A stretch of 64,000 nt of DNA from Phanerodontia chrysosporium (lineage: Eukaryota > Basidiomycota > Agaricomycetes > Polyporales > Phanerochaetaceae), in the NCBI GenBank assembly GCA_001910725.1, contig MJGA01000015.1:682001-746000 (forward strand), given 5' to 3'. Shown in pieces: positions 1 to 11,475 of this stretch. Position 1 is the stretch's first letter. Every line of letters starts with the position of its first letter. Under the pieces are notes generated by a model, which worked only from the letters and a program-made list of their open reading frames with translations, ran no database searches and was not told the DNA's origin. A program made the translations under genes and the position numbers.

Positions 1-1
1 C

Positions 2-382
2 GCGCGCGCGGACCTGTACCGCGGCCTGCGCACGTTCGCTGAGAAGGTGCGCGGACCGTATTTTCTCGGCGACGACTTCAGCCTCGTCGACGTCGCGCTC
101 GCGCCGTGGGTCGTGCGCGACTGGGTCATCGCCGAGAACCGCGGGTACGACAGGGCCGCGGTCGGTGACGTATGGAAGCGCTATGCGGAGATCGTCGAGC
201 AGCGCGATAGCATTCGCAAGACCTCTAGCGTAGGTGTTGATGGATGCACTCGGGTTGTATTCCCTGTACTGACCTTGCTATAGGAGAGGCAACACTTCAC
301 GGACATCTACGGCCGGTACCTGCGAGATGAGGCCCAGAGTGAAGCTGCGAAAGCAATCCGCGAGGGACGTGCAATTCCCTGA
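2..382 (+). CDS. Glutathione S-transferase, omega-type, C-terminal part (5' partial)
   Basis: The 3' end of a GST gene, truncated by the window edge. Exons 2-229 and 284-382 are joined across a 54-nt GT-AG intron (230-283) and end at a TGA. The readable part is the all-helical C-terminal domain, including the block RGPYFLGDDFSLVDVALAP that shapes the hydrophobic substrate pocket. It aligns along its whole length, intron position included, with the complete GST at 1109-2055, so the two are tandem paralogs. The family transfers or removes glutathione on electrophiles; omega-type members use a catalytic Cys in the N-terminal domain, which is outside the window here. Seen: domain and splice sites. 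Inferred: omega type, from the neighbour. Confidence 0.85.
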
Positions 383-1108
383 GTGTCAGGTTGCATAGTG
401 AGTTGCCCTCGCATGTAGGAGACCTGGACATCCATCTGGGACCGAAGAATCTCATCGAAGTCTATCTCATAAGTTAACCAGTGGAAGGCAGACAGAGCGC
501 GCTGAAGGCCGCATGCGGTCATCCTCGCGTGCAAATTCTCTCTTGTGAAATGAATCACCTGGCTTGCTCAGCTAGCTCGATTGCAACCCCATTGTGCATT
601 AGCACGTCAATTTACTACTGCTGTTGTCATCGAAGTACTTGGGCATCTAACACATCTAGCGAAGCATACGTTTCGGCCGCCCCGCGTGTAACCTCTCCGC
701 GCTCAGCCTTCTAAGCCCCTCCTCCAGCGGATATAGGGCACAGCTTCGTACTGACACGACGCCCAGATCGTCCCATTTTTCTTCATACGGCCCTGCTCTT
801 GTGCGGACAGGGATTCAAATGAACGCTGCAGTCACGCCCGCTCGACTTTGTCAGGGTCGGTCGGCATTGTACCGCACCCTGGCCGTCGAATGTCGCCTAG
901 CGGGAAGTGCGGTCACAGCCGCATTACCAAACATGAGCCCTCTGAGCAATCAGCTCTCCCATGTCAGGACCCATGACCAGTGCCCAGACCAATGCACCCG
1001 GTGTCGATTGCTCGCCCATCGTGCAGCATGTATAAGGCAGCGCGACGTGCGGCGCTGCGGGCCAAACCCTCCCAGCGGCGCACATTCAGTCAGTCCGTAC
1101 TAGCCAGA
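383..1108. other. Intergenic region between tandem GST genes
   Basis: No convincing coding frame. A TATA-like element (TATAAG, about 1031-1036) lies 78 nt upstream of the chosen ATG of the next gene and could be its promoter. The same stretch can be read in frame with that gene as a basic N-terminal extension from an ATG at 1028 (see findings). Confidence 0.6.
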
Positions 1109-2055
1109 ATGCCGATGTACGACCCCACGCTCACCCCTCATGCGACTGGAGCCGCACTGAAGACGGTGGAGGCACACCAGGAGCCGCAAGATGTCGTGTA
1201 TCACGCCTCTTGGGTTCGCGCTCTCCCTGCTCAGTTGTCGTCGCCGCTCCCGTCCTAACTCCCCAGCTGTAGTACTGCCCATTTACCCATCGAGGCTGGA
1301 TCACCCTCGAGGAGAAGCAGATACCCTACCAATACCATGAGATAAACATCTACAAACGAGATGAACACTACCAACACTTCCTCGGTACGCCTGCCAGTGT
1401 CCCGTTCATGGCGGCTTCACGCGCTCACCTACGCCTCTGCAGACATCAACCCCAAAGGCCTTGTGCCTGCGCTCGAGTACAAAGGCAAGGCTCTGAGCGA
1501 ATCGCTCATTATCGCCGAGTTCCTTGAGGACGCCTTCCCGACACACACGCCGCGCCTGCTGCCTACAGACGCGTTCGAGCGCGCGCAGGCGCGCCTCGCG
1601 CTCGACGTCGTGTCCAAGTCCGTGGTGCCCGCGTACTTCCGGCTCATCACCGCGCAGGGCGCCGACAAGCAGTGCGACGCGCGCGAGGAGTTCTACGGCG
1701 TGCTCCGCGCGTTTGTGGACCAGGTCCGCGGTCCGTATTACCTCGGCGAGGAGTTCAGCCTCGTCGACGTCGCCATCGCGCCGTTCGTCGTCCGCGACGC
1801 GGTGCTGAAGCAAAAGCGCGGGTACGACCGCGCGGATGTTGGCCCCAAGTGGCAGGAGTATGCTGAGAAGCTGGAGACGAGGGAGAGCGTCGCTAGGACT
1901 ACGAGCGTACGTGTACCTTCTCTGGGCTGTGCTCGAGCGTGGGCTGACTGGCACTCTAGGAAATGAAGGACTACATTCAGTTCTATGGTCCCTACCTGCG
2001 AGACGAGGCTGACAGCCAGATCGCGAAGGCCATACGTAAAGGCAATGTCATTTGA
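1109..2055 (+). CDS. Glutathione S-transferase, omega type (complete)
   Basis: Four exons: 1109-1213, 1273-1384, 1443-1906, 1960-2055, giving 258 aa. Intron 1 has a CTAAC branch point. Exon 1 ends at Trp and exon 2 opens with Tyr-Cys-Pro-Phe, which recreates the WYCPF motif carrying the catalytic Cys of omega/GTO-class fungal GSTs. Next come the thioredoxin-fold segment (WITLEEKQIPYQYHEI, then INPKGLVPAL with the cis-Pro loop and ESLIIAEFLEDAFP binding glutathione) and the helical C-terminal domain. Length and order match fungal GTO enzymes, which act as thioltransferases or remove glutathione from phenacyl-type adducts during wood-extractive detoxification. ATG 1109 is used because homolog-like sequence begins there; the in-frame ATG at 1028 would add a basic 27-residue leader. 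Confidence 0.9.
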
Positions 2056-2159
2056 GCAATCACAAAAGCAGTGCTGGGATACGCTATAATGATATCTATT
2101 CACGGTCATCCAGGCGCATGCGTGCAAGAATGAGAATATGACAAAACGTACTGTGCACA

Positions 2160-5100
2160 CTAAGGGAGCACTAAGACGACAGCATCGGAAGTGCCACCTT
2201 TTCTGTCTGTCGAGACATCCTTGAGGCGCTCCTGCCCCTCCTCGGTGCGTGCGTCCCAGCGCACATCCACCACGTTCAGCACGTCACCCTCCTGGTCCTG
2301 CGCGTCCGTGCCGCCAGCGAGGGTCCTGCGGTCGGTGACTTTGATGCGGGGGATGCGTACATACCCACATTCGATGGGTATCATGTTCCACACAAGGACC
2401 TCCTCGCCGCCGGGCAGGAGGAGCGGGACGCGCCCGCTGCGCAGGCCCGCAAGCACGAACCCATCCGAGGGATCGAACTCGACCTGCACGACGACGTTCG
2501 CGGCACCGCGCTGGCGCATGTTCCGCACCGTGAGGCGCATTTGCACCGGCACGTGCAGCTGTGCCTGCGTCGGGACGTCGAGCAGGGCGATGAGCTCGTC
2601 GGCGGGAGACTTGAGTGGTGGCAGCGTGAAGCGGCTCGTGGCAGGCGAGCCGTGTTCTCCGTTTGGCAGAAGCCTGGTAGGCCATTTGAGTATATGCTAT
2701 GGCAGGCGACAATGCTACGTACTTTCTCCAAGTTATTTCATACACGCCAGGTCCTGGAATAGCGACGTCGGTCGTGTCTTCCAGTGCGCCAATGGCTACG
2801 CGGCAGTAGTCGCTGAATTCATCGCCGGGAAGCCATTCTGCTGACTAGTCAGAGCCCACTTCTAGAATGCATGACCTTAGCGTGCTCACCAGAGAGAAGA
2901 TCCTCTGAACCCGTGTCGAGAGTGCAACTGACGACCCGTGCACCCAAACCATCCTGCTTAGACTACGATTAGGCAAGCTCAAATTTCCGGCTCGAGGGAA
3001 GACCGACCTCCTTGATTAGCTGTATTTTCTCCACTTTGATCCCATGCGGTCCAACGCACGTCCATGCCGTGGATATAGTAGCTTCAGCCTTGATCCCGTC
3101 CGCACCGAACTCAGGCTCATAGGTCGCGAGGTCGGCGAGACCAGGGCGTGCAGCCGTCGACCGTTTGTAAACCACGTCGTGCTTGACGGAAATGGGATCC
3201 ACAGTCTGTACGACGAGGGTCTGCAGTGTCTCGCAAGTGTCGTCTAGCGTAAACGACGGGCTCTTGGGAGAAACGGGGATGATTTGCGGGACGGCACCGT
3301 TCTTGGGGACACGCGAGCGGATAGAAACGTCAATGACGATCTCGGAGGCCGCACACGCGCTTTGTAAGTAGAGTGTTTTCAACACGCTAACTCCTGGCGC
3401 GAGGGTCCCGAAGGGCACGTCCTTGATGAGATTCGTCCACAGCTCCCTGTCTGCGCTGATACTGATCACTGCATGTAAACGTTAGGTCGAATACATGTAA
3501 TACAGTGCAAGGATCCTCACCTGCGAACTCAACTTCCGAGGGATGTAGCATGGCATCCGCAGCAATGTCCAATTCTCGGTCGTCCGTGTTCGTGACTTCA
3601 ACCGTGATCGGGTACTCTTCACCCAGGTAGGGCGGGGAGCGATGCGACAGTGTAACTCGCACTGAATGTGGACGTGGACGCACGCTGAGTGGAGGAGTTA
3701 GGAGATATAGTGAGCATTATTTCTGTGGCAACGCTTGCCTGACATGTGAGACCGGATACGACGGGTCCCTCCGTATAGGCATGAATTTCGGTGGGTCAAG
3801 GGATGTTAACCATCGAGGTGTTGGCGCGGAGCCATTTCGAGCAGTGACGGACTGCAGGGGGAGCTCAATCCACCAGCTACCCTCCTTCAACGTCAAGACC
3901 ATTTTCGAAACCTAGACCCAGCAGTGAACAAAAATGTTTACGGCGCATTCAATGACACTCACTGTAAGCGTTGTCGGGATCGCAGATATCAAGCTGCCTG
4001 TGAATATGATTGTGCTGTTTGGTCTCCACCGCAGAGTGGCTTCCACCTCCCGAGGAGCATCGTCCGCGCTGCTGACAGTTACGTGGCTCCGACCGAGATC
4101 TACGGTTTGTATCAGCGGCAGTTCTGCCTCGTCGTCGCACTGTTTGTGCACTATCGTAACCGGAGCTGTTTGCTCGTCGAAATAGACGGACAAAGATGAA
4201 AACGGTAGCGATGAAATGAACGTCTGTGCGGTGGCAGAAAGCGAAAGCTGAAAAACGGCGGGCTCGTCAACCTTGACTTCAGGTGGCCAGAATACCAGTG
4301 AAGAGTCCACTATATGTGTTTGGTCAGTGCAATACTAGACGAAAGGTGATGAGTCCACTGACGAAGAGGCTCAGCATCAGCCAAGTCGATGACCAGAGGA
4401 TGGTCGAGGCTCGTAGGTACAGTGCTCTGTCCTCTGATTAGTTATAGCTCTGGAAAATGCTGTCAGTGTCCGCGTACCTTCAAGACCGCCAATAAGTCCT
4501 CTTGAACTGCATCCGGCTCGTCATCTGTTGCACCAGTGCCTAGCAGTATATATTTAATTAGAGTTCTCAGCAATAGCGGATGGTCATACCATGGGCAAGC
4601 ATTTCGAACAGGAGCTGAACGCCGAGTTCCATGTCTCCCAGCTGTTGGGCACATTTGTACCACGTCGAGAGCAGTGGAGCAAGCATGACATCCCATTTTT
4701 CACGCCGGTACGTTTTCGCAATGCGTTCGAAAAATCTTTACGGAAGAAATGAGCGTTGTCAGACACGAATGAAGAGTTCCTACCTTGCTGCCATATCAAA
4801 CTTTCCTGACTCGTAATACGTCTGAGCGATCCTGTAGGCAATCCACAAGGTCTGCCTTCCTTGGCTTTGAGCATTCGCAGGGCTGTACTTCTTGAAAAGT
4901 TCATAAGACCTGGTGTAGAGCTGAGCCTGTAAGTCAGCACACGGCATCAAGCGCAATGAGAGAGTCTCTTGCCTCGAGAATGATCGCTAGATGGTCGACT
5001 TTCCGCTCGTTCTCGAAGCTCGGAGGGACAGAGGCCGCGTTGTCGGGTGACTGGAAGTTTATTCAGTTTTCCGAAGTTGAATAACTGTTCCTCGCAACTT

Positions 5101-6968
5101 ACGTGGCTGTCTAGGAACCGAAGAAAACGAGCGCGGCGACTCTCCGTGCAACGTGCGGCCATGTAGTAGTAGAATCCAGGATGCTGAAGCGCTTGCGTGG
5201 GGTTGAGCCCAAGAGAACGTAGGGATTCCAGTTCTACCACGCCACGCTGTGTGTCGACTGGCTGAGAGACTACGGTGGAAGCTGCCGAAGAAGACGAGGG
5301 AAGATAAGTTGGGATCTTCAGTGTGCTCCGCGTTCCTTGTTCTAGGAGCTCAGCAAAAGCGCGATGCCTGGAAGAGATGTCGGAATACGCTGCAATCTTA
5401 CACACAAAACCACTTACTGCCGTGCAACCCAGCCCCAGAACTCAAATGTCTCTTCGCCGATGCCCCAACCCCGGCACAAATCACCGAATTTGCGCATGTG
5501 CATGGACTGGTTGGCCAAAGCCAGCGAGTGCTCGTTGTTATACAAGTAGAGCTTGCATATCTACTCCGAATGATTTTAGTCTGTTTCTCTGAAGGATAAT
5601 ATAATGAATGACAGACCTTGAAGCTGATGCTGTCTGCCAGCACCCTTGCCTCGGCCCATCGTTTCGTGCGCGGAGGTAGTATCGCGGTCGATCCGAACAT
5701 CACCTGCAGCGCCGAATATGCATCCTGATAATGTCTACGGCGGGTATTAGAACGCGTTAGATCGTGTGCGTCTAAGTACGCACTTCAAGGCAACTTCATC
5801 CTCTCCACGAAACTCAGCGAAGCAAGCCATCTTGTACTCATATCTCACGGTCCAGCCTTCCGGGCGAAGGGGTCTTGTAGTAACCGTGCCAGCGGGTGAG
5901 ATGGAAGGGGCGTAGACTGACGTGCCCTGGGTGTGCCTATTGCGCTTTCGACGGACTCGCTTTGAATGGTTTGTATAGTATTCTACTGCCGGTTCCCATA
6001 GAGCTTCCTGTAGACTAGATGAGAATAAGCTACTAGCTACACAGAGCGAATATTTCTCATACCTCCGGACGAAGTCTCCAATTTCTGAAGGTGCGACTGG
6101 GCTTAGTACGAAGAGGGCAGCTCGTGGGTCGAGCCCGCTCTGTCTCCTGATATATGTAAGCCTTGTATCGAGAGCAGGATCGTCTGAAACACGTCATTAT
6201 TATTGTCTAGGCGATACGACAACTGACATCTACCTAACATTCGTCTGCTTGCCATGAGCACGACGGTCAACTTGATGGACCGTTCATTGGTCGATTTCTT
6301 TCGCTGCGCGATCTCTTGCGCAAGCTCTGTGTCTCTCCTTCGTTCCTCAGCCTCCCGTTCCCGGTCGAAGTCTGGGTCTGGCACGTCAAGGGGTGTGCCG
6401 CCAGGTGGTCGCTGGTACTCATATATACGCTTGAACAAGACGAAGACAGAAGGGACCAGTGTAGTATGCTTCCGTATCCATATAGGTGCAATGAGGCCGT
6501 CAGGATAGAGCGGTGACGACGGAGTCAATGGGGACAGAGGTGAATGCGTGGGGAGGAATTGCTGATCCTCGGCCGGAGGCATCTTACGCGGGGGAAACCG
6601 TACATCCTGTGCAGCGACATGGGTGGTTAGCGGATAGACCAGACACAAGAAATCAATGGCGAGCAGGCGGTACAGCATGTGCCCTATGTATTTGGTCTGT
6701 CGAGGAAGACCGTGCCGTAGTACAAGGACTGGATACGCACAGGCTCTACGAACACGACCTGGAATGTCTTCGACCTATCGGGCTGCCACACTGCAGGTCG
6801 CCGCTGCGACTGCAAGACGTCCTTGAGCCGCAGCGCGAGCACCGAGAATGGATCTTGAGGCTTCGGCGCTGGGGACTGTGGACTCGTCGGCGGCGGCGGG
6901 GTGCCCAGTCCCGCAACGAACATGACAGGCGCGAGCTGCGCTAGGAGCTCTGGCGGATACGAGTTCAT
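2160..6968 (-). CDS. TRAPPC11: TRAPP complex subunit 11 (Foie gras / Gryzun family)
   Basis: Nineteen exons, transcribed from ATG 6968 to TAG 2160: 6741-6968, 6234-6606, 6063-6183, 5784-6014, 5617-5734, 5418-5560, 5103-5367, 4973-5050, 4784-4926, 4590-4735, 4478-4539, 4363-4426, 3963-4309, 3739-3911, 3521-3684, 3008-3468, 2890-2953, 2723-2840, 2160-2673. Phases close throughout and give 1270 aa, as expected for the family. The N-terminus MNSYPPELLAQLAPVMFVAG is typical. The Foie-gras alpha-solenoid spans about residues 300-620 (ICKLYLYNNEHSLAL, AQLYTRSYELFKKYS); Gryzun beta-sandwich domains fill the C-terminus (GLRSGRVPLLLPGGEE, IPIECGYVRIPRIKVTDRR). TRAPPC11 is a TRAPP III subunit in ER-to-Golgi traffic and autophagy. 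Two introns use GC donors (4972 and 3738). No frameshift was found, in contrast to several neighbours. Confidence 0.93.
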
Positions 6969-7152
6969 TATGCTAAGACGAGGACAGGCTTCAGTAGAGG
7001 GTATATTCCGTGGTGCACATAAAGTCGGTGGGCGGGTGTGAGTGGAAAGACGCCAAGCTGGGACTCAAGTGCCTGCTTCTGATCATGGCTTTGGCGAGAG
7101 TTGCTCCCGACCATCACCACCGCCAAGAGTGTGCTCGACGACGACGCACTCT
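6969..7152. promoter_or_regulatory. Bidirectional promoter region, TRAPPC11 / 7-TM gene
   Basis: Only 184 bp separate the two divergent start codons, so it must hold both promoters. No clear TATA box is visible, which fits a housekeeping-type promoter. Confidence 0.5.
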
Positions 7153-9031
7153 ATGCTCACTGGCTTGGACATACGATGGTCCTTTGCGTCTCTACTTCTT
7201 CTCATGTCGCCTGTCCTCTCTCTCAACTTCACCGACGACAGCACCTATAACAGCACCGATGGGTTAGCCAAGCCATCACCGTCTTCGCTAAGTCTGCTGA
7301 CGTCCCGCGCAGGAGCTTTGGTCTCGACCCGATATTACGATTCAGGCCTTCCTTTGCCTGCTCCCTGCCTATCCAGATCCTCATGATAGGCATTGTACTC
7401 ACACTGACATCGGTGCTCCTCATCCATCTCGTCTTCACCGCTCAGTACCACTGGCCCCTTGCTCCGGTCAACTATGCTCTTCAGCTCTCCGCTGTCATAA
7501 CACTCCTGGTCTCTCTCATAGCTACGCTTCATGTTGTCTTGAACACTGCAACGCAAGAAAGCAGAATATGGCCCTACATGCTCACTTACATCGCCGTCGA
7601 CATACCACCTTTACAGGACCAGGACAGCACGGCAGGATGGCGGACTGGCGAGCTCGCTGCATGGTTACTCATGAATGCTACTACGTCCGCGTTGATCCAG
7701 GTGTGTCTTCCGATTTTCTTCCTCCTCACTCGTATTGAGCCCGCTTTCCCGGTCTATAGATAACACACATTCAATTCCTCACCCTCCTGTTTCCGTCCAA
7801 TCTGGAACGGCGTCTCATCTTCGTCCTTCTGGGCCCGCTTGCCATTGTTGCAGCAGTCATGCAGCTTGTTCCCCTGAACGACTCCTCAACGGACGGGAAG
7901 CTCACCTCAATAGCTTACGCCGTACAAAATGTCTGCAACGCTACGTTGTCCCTGCTCTTTACAGCATCACTCTTCATTTGGGGCTTCCTTGTCAACCGCA
8001 AGTCAGCATGGCGAACGGACGGTGGCACTGCTGCGTTTGGCGTCGGCGCTCTCATGCTCGCCTTGGCCTCAACGGCTATCACGTTCATCTACATTCCAAG
8101 CAAAGACCATTACTCATGGATGCCGGGTCTCATGTGGGCGGTGATACTGTGGCAGAGCTTCTTGGGATGGTGGTGGTGGGTAGGATCAGGTATGGGCGTT
8201 GGCGAGGTCGACGAACTCCTGCGGCGAGAAGAGAAGCGAAGGCGGAAGCGCAAAGCGAGGCTGGCGGCGAGGAAGATGCGCAGAGAGAAGGCACAGACAT
8301 TATGGCGCGGCGTCACCGGGGCATTTGGATACGACGCCGAGAAGCGACGTACAATGTCCATGTCAGGGTCAATTGTCGCGAACCAGGAAAGCGCGGGTGA
8401 AGACCCTCGAAGCGGTACACGTCGGTCCTCGACAATGGATTCTACCGACGCGACCGCAGGCCTGTCTAGCAGGGCAAGCACGACCACGACCACGACAAGC
8501 GAAGCTTTCATGCGCAGGGTGCAGCAGTACTACATCATCCGGCACATTTACGCGGCGTATCTGCGCCTACGCAGCGCACACCTCACCGCCTCGCGCGAGC
8601 AAGCTGAGGAGAACAGCGAGCGCATACAGCAAGTGTACGGGCCGGGCGAGCATGGTGGAGACATCAACCCGGGATCTGTTGGCTGGGGCCTCGGAAGCTT
8701 TGGCGTACGCCAAATGGGCCGCGAGGACACGCAGCAGCGGCAAGAGGGCCTGCGCGGGATACTAGAGGCAGAGGTGGAGGAAGAGGACAGGGTGAGCGAT
8801 GACAGCAGCAGCGTCGATTCGCACGCAGAACCTAAGACGGAGGCGGACTTTCAGGGACAGCCAGGCAACGCCAGGCGGCGCAAAAACCGGCTAGCAAGGC
8901 GAGACACGGACGCACGCAGCGAGGGCACGCTACCACAACATACTCGCGATAGCGAAGCGCAGCCTCGGTCGGTGTGGTATTGGGGGCCGCTACGGCGGTG
9001 GAGATTACGGGACTCCACCGTTTATACATGA
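7153..9031 (+). CDS. Seven-transmembrane protein with signal peptide and long basic tail, unknown function
   Basis: Exons 7153-7262, 7313-7700 and 7760-9031 give 589 aa. A signal-like hydrophobic leader (SFASLLLLMSPVLSL) is followed by a short N-terminal segment with NFT/NST glycosylation sites and about seven hydrophobic helices within residues 50-310, the last ending in a Trp run (SFLGWWWWVGSG). From about residue 320 the protein becomes a cytosolic tail rich in Lys/Arg and then Ser/Thr/Glu. An N-out, seven-helix topology with a large C-terminal tail resembles a receptor, but no GPCR family signature is recognised. It could also be a transporter-like or scaffolding membrane protein restricted to basidiomycetes. 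Exon phases are clean and the start lies in a short divergent promoter. Gene structure is supported; function is unknown. Confidence 0.8.
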
Positions 9032-9266
9032 CATGACCGCTTTTTCCCGTGTCACTTGTATATTTATTATGTACTTCTAGGCTGTGTACGCGTATTTTTC
9101 CCCTTCTCGTGGATCACGTTCTTAATACCCTCGCTATCATGACTATGGTGTGCTCGCATGGGTGTATCGACGTGAGAACCGTCCACCGGAATGGACACCT
9201 AACAGCTAGGTGTGCAAAACTAGGATGTATACAGATCGGCACGAAGTCTTCATCGAGAACGAACCA

Positions 9267-9464
9267 CTATCTTGCACTCACCCCCGTCTGTGCCTCGCCG
9301 ATCCACTGGCACCACAGACATTCACAGCACTGCAAGAAAGTGCCGTAGCAGTCTGACCCTTCGCTGAGGCACTGCTGCCGCTCCGTGAGGGACGTGTCCA
9401 CTGGCGAGCCGGCAACAAGTGTCGCGGTGCAGATTATGCAGTAGAGAACGATTGAAAGGCGCAT
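9267..9464 (-). CDS. Small secreted cysteine-rich protein (candidate)
   Basis: A 65-aa protein starting at ATG 9464: hydrophobic signal peptide MRLSIVLYCIICTATLVAG, then a short mature part with six Cys after the signal in the order C-x6-C-x6-CC-x-C-x2-C. This fits the small secreted cysteine-rich proteins common in basidiomycetes, with a knottin-like spacing. A TATA box lies about 95 nt upstream. In-frame ATG 9545 is rejected because it sits close to or upstream of the expected transcription start. A consensus donor (GTGAGT at 9281) lies just before the stop, so a second exon (for example 9144-9205) may replace the last four codons; it would add no Cys. Function unknown. Confidence 0.6.
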   Translation of the reverse strand: MRLSIVLYCIICTATLVAGSPVDTSLTERQQCLSEGSDCYGTFLQCCECLWCQWIGEAQTGVSAR

Positions 9465-10106
9465 AGTGATGCTGGTAGATGGTAGAAGGCTTGGATAGCG
9501 GATAGGGCGTGCCTGTGCAGCCTGCGCTTCGAGTAGAGCAGTCATCCTGGGTCGTCATTTATACTGATCCCTCCCTCGCCAGCTGGGAGCCACAGCCGTA
9601 CGCACCACCGCCGCCGAGATCCCCGTCTAAGGTGTAGGCGTGCACGTTGTCCGCGCAACAGCGTGGTCAGTGTGCCTGTGAAGTCAGAGGATCTACTGTT
9701 ACGACAGGCTGATAGCCTTTCAGCGTCGTGCGGATCGCGTTCCGGAGTCATGCAACCCGGCACGCCCAACACATTGCTGCGGGGACCCTATTAGCACGGC
9801 TACAGGGCTGGGGCTAGATGCGTGCTCGTTGAGACGTCGGCGTATAGTCGGACAGTGTGGACATGAAAGCCGGCTATGAAGGAGGCGTGCGGACCACATA
9901 TGACTGATGGTGGCGGGCGGAGGTCAAGTACTACCGTTGAACTTACGATTAATAGAGCTCTGCGAGGAGAGGCAGCAATTCAGCGGGTAAGCTTTAAATG
10001 TATCTTATTCGCAAGGTGTTACATCCCTGGGCTCAAGGGTCAGTCAGTGACGTTACGACATATGCCTTGAAAGGCGCACCTCTCGTAATTGCCTGGCTGC
10101 GTGCTG
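9465..10106. other. Intergenic region upstream of secreted protein gene
   Basis: Apart from the TATA box, nothing is recognised. Short frames here are Arg/Ser-rich without domain character and are treated as chance. The right end is the 3' side of the kinase gene. Confidence 0.5.
9557..9563 (-). promoter_or_regulatory. TATA box of the small secreted protein gene
   Basis: Reads TATAAAT on the minus strand, 93-99 nt upstream of the ATG at 9464. The implied transcription start (about 9530) leaves a short leader and favours the downstream ATG. Confidence 0.55.
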
Positions 10107-11144
10107 TCAGAACGTGCTCACATTCACGACCTCTCGGTCTTCTCCTATCTGTATGCAAAGACCGTTCCCTATCCAGGGTGGTCGCTGCACGCTTCCATCT
10201 TTGTCAAGGCCTCCTCTCGTTATGCCGTCTCCGAAGAAGACATAGCCGGGAATGTAGCGATCCACGAACCTATACAACTATGAGCAACAGGCCTCATAAC
10301 CTGGAGATGGGCGCACTTTTCCACCTGGTCGTCGGTCATGCCTTTTCCGCCATTCGTGGCCTTCATATTGTGCTCTTGTTGCAGCCGCCACTTGTAAATG
10401 TAATCATACGGATGACTCTCCACAGGCTTGATCTACGAACAATGTCAGAGGCAACTACGAGGTATTATAGGCACATACCTGAATGAATGCATCGAAATAT
10501 GGCCACCAGCTGACGAGGTCCTTTAGCCTCTCGTTGATGTCAACAACGTCCTCTTTCCTGAACCCTCGTCTTCTGAAGAAGTCATCTCCGAGGCCCAGGA
10601 CAGGCTGCTCAAAGCGCCGCTCGATCTCCTCCTGAGTCGACGGGTAGAACCCTACACACCAGCCTTCAAGAACGACCACGTCCACAGGCCCTCTGATCTC
10701 TGTTCCCTCGGGCACACGATCGCCCTCGCCACCGTGTAAGCTCTTGTCGAACCTAGGAAACTGTACGACGGTGCCGTGCTCGGACTCGTCGTTGATGTGC
10801 TTCATACGTGCAAGGATTTGCGTCCCAAGCGCGACGTCATGCGTTCCGGGCTGCCCCCGTCCCTGAAGCAGCCTGTTCTCGGGATATGCCTGCGCGACTG
10901 CGACAAGCTGCGCGTGCGGCAGGTAGAGGTCGTCGATGGATAGCACCGCGACCGAAAGCGCGTGCGGCGCGGCGACGAGGGCGTCGCGGAGGCGGGTCGT
11001 CAGGAAGGTCTTCCCACTCCCTTGCGGGCCCTGCACCGCGACGAATAGCGGGGGCGTCGTACTGCCGGTGTGCCCTGCGCGATGGCGGGCGAGCTGGGCG
11101 AGCACATGCTCGCGCATAAGCTGGATCTTGGGTGCGGGCTCCAT
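10107..11144 (-). CDS. P-loop kinase, D-glycerate 3-kinase type
   Basis: Exons 10479-11144, 10317-10432 and 10107-10269 give 314 aa. A Walker A motif GPQGSGKT lies near residue 40, with the hydrophobic strand ending in SIDDLYLPH after it. Further family blocks are RGQPGTHD, FPRFDKSLHGGEGDR and VVVLEGWCVGFYP, and at the end YIYKWRLQQEHNMKA and VDRYIPGYVFFGDG. This pattern matches the glycerate-kinase / Tda10 branch of phosphoribulokinase-uridine-kinase P-loop enzymes, which phosphorylate D-glycerate in photorespiratory-type or serine-related metabolism; the substrate here is inferred. The start was chosen at MEPAPKIQ because the open frame further upstream has no family resemblance. It is divergent from RER1 with 331 bp between starts. 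Confidence 0.87.
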
Positions 11145-11475
11145 GGCTCTGCGGAAGAAGTGGCTAGTGAGTGTCGACCACGTCCTGGGCGTGCAGTATG
11201 TGAGCACGAGGCGTCGTGGTCCGAAAGGAATGCATTCGGTTGGTCGTTCCGCCGCACTTGCGAGAGGGGTCAGCGTGCGCGCGTCCCGTTGCGCCGCAGC
11301 GCGGGCGCCACCGCTTTGCACTCCGTTTGGGCTCCGCTGATGGGCAGAGACGCGCGTGATGCGTGGCAGAGAGAGTGGAACTGCGCGTTCCAGGCGCACT
11401 CCCAACTCCAGCGTCGACGCCCCGCCGCCCTCGCTCGCATCCCTACACCTTCTTGCCGGCTCGCCGTGACAAAAA
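11145..11475. promoter_or_regulatory. Bidirectional promoter region, kinase / RER1
   Basis: 331 bp between divergent ATGs. It is open in several frames because of high GC. No TATA box was seen. Confidence 0.4.

Noticed and set aside
9542..9772. 76-residue minus-strand frame upstream of the secreted protein
   Set aside because: It overlaps the TATA box of that gene and has no signal peptide or domain.
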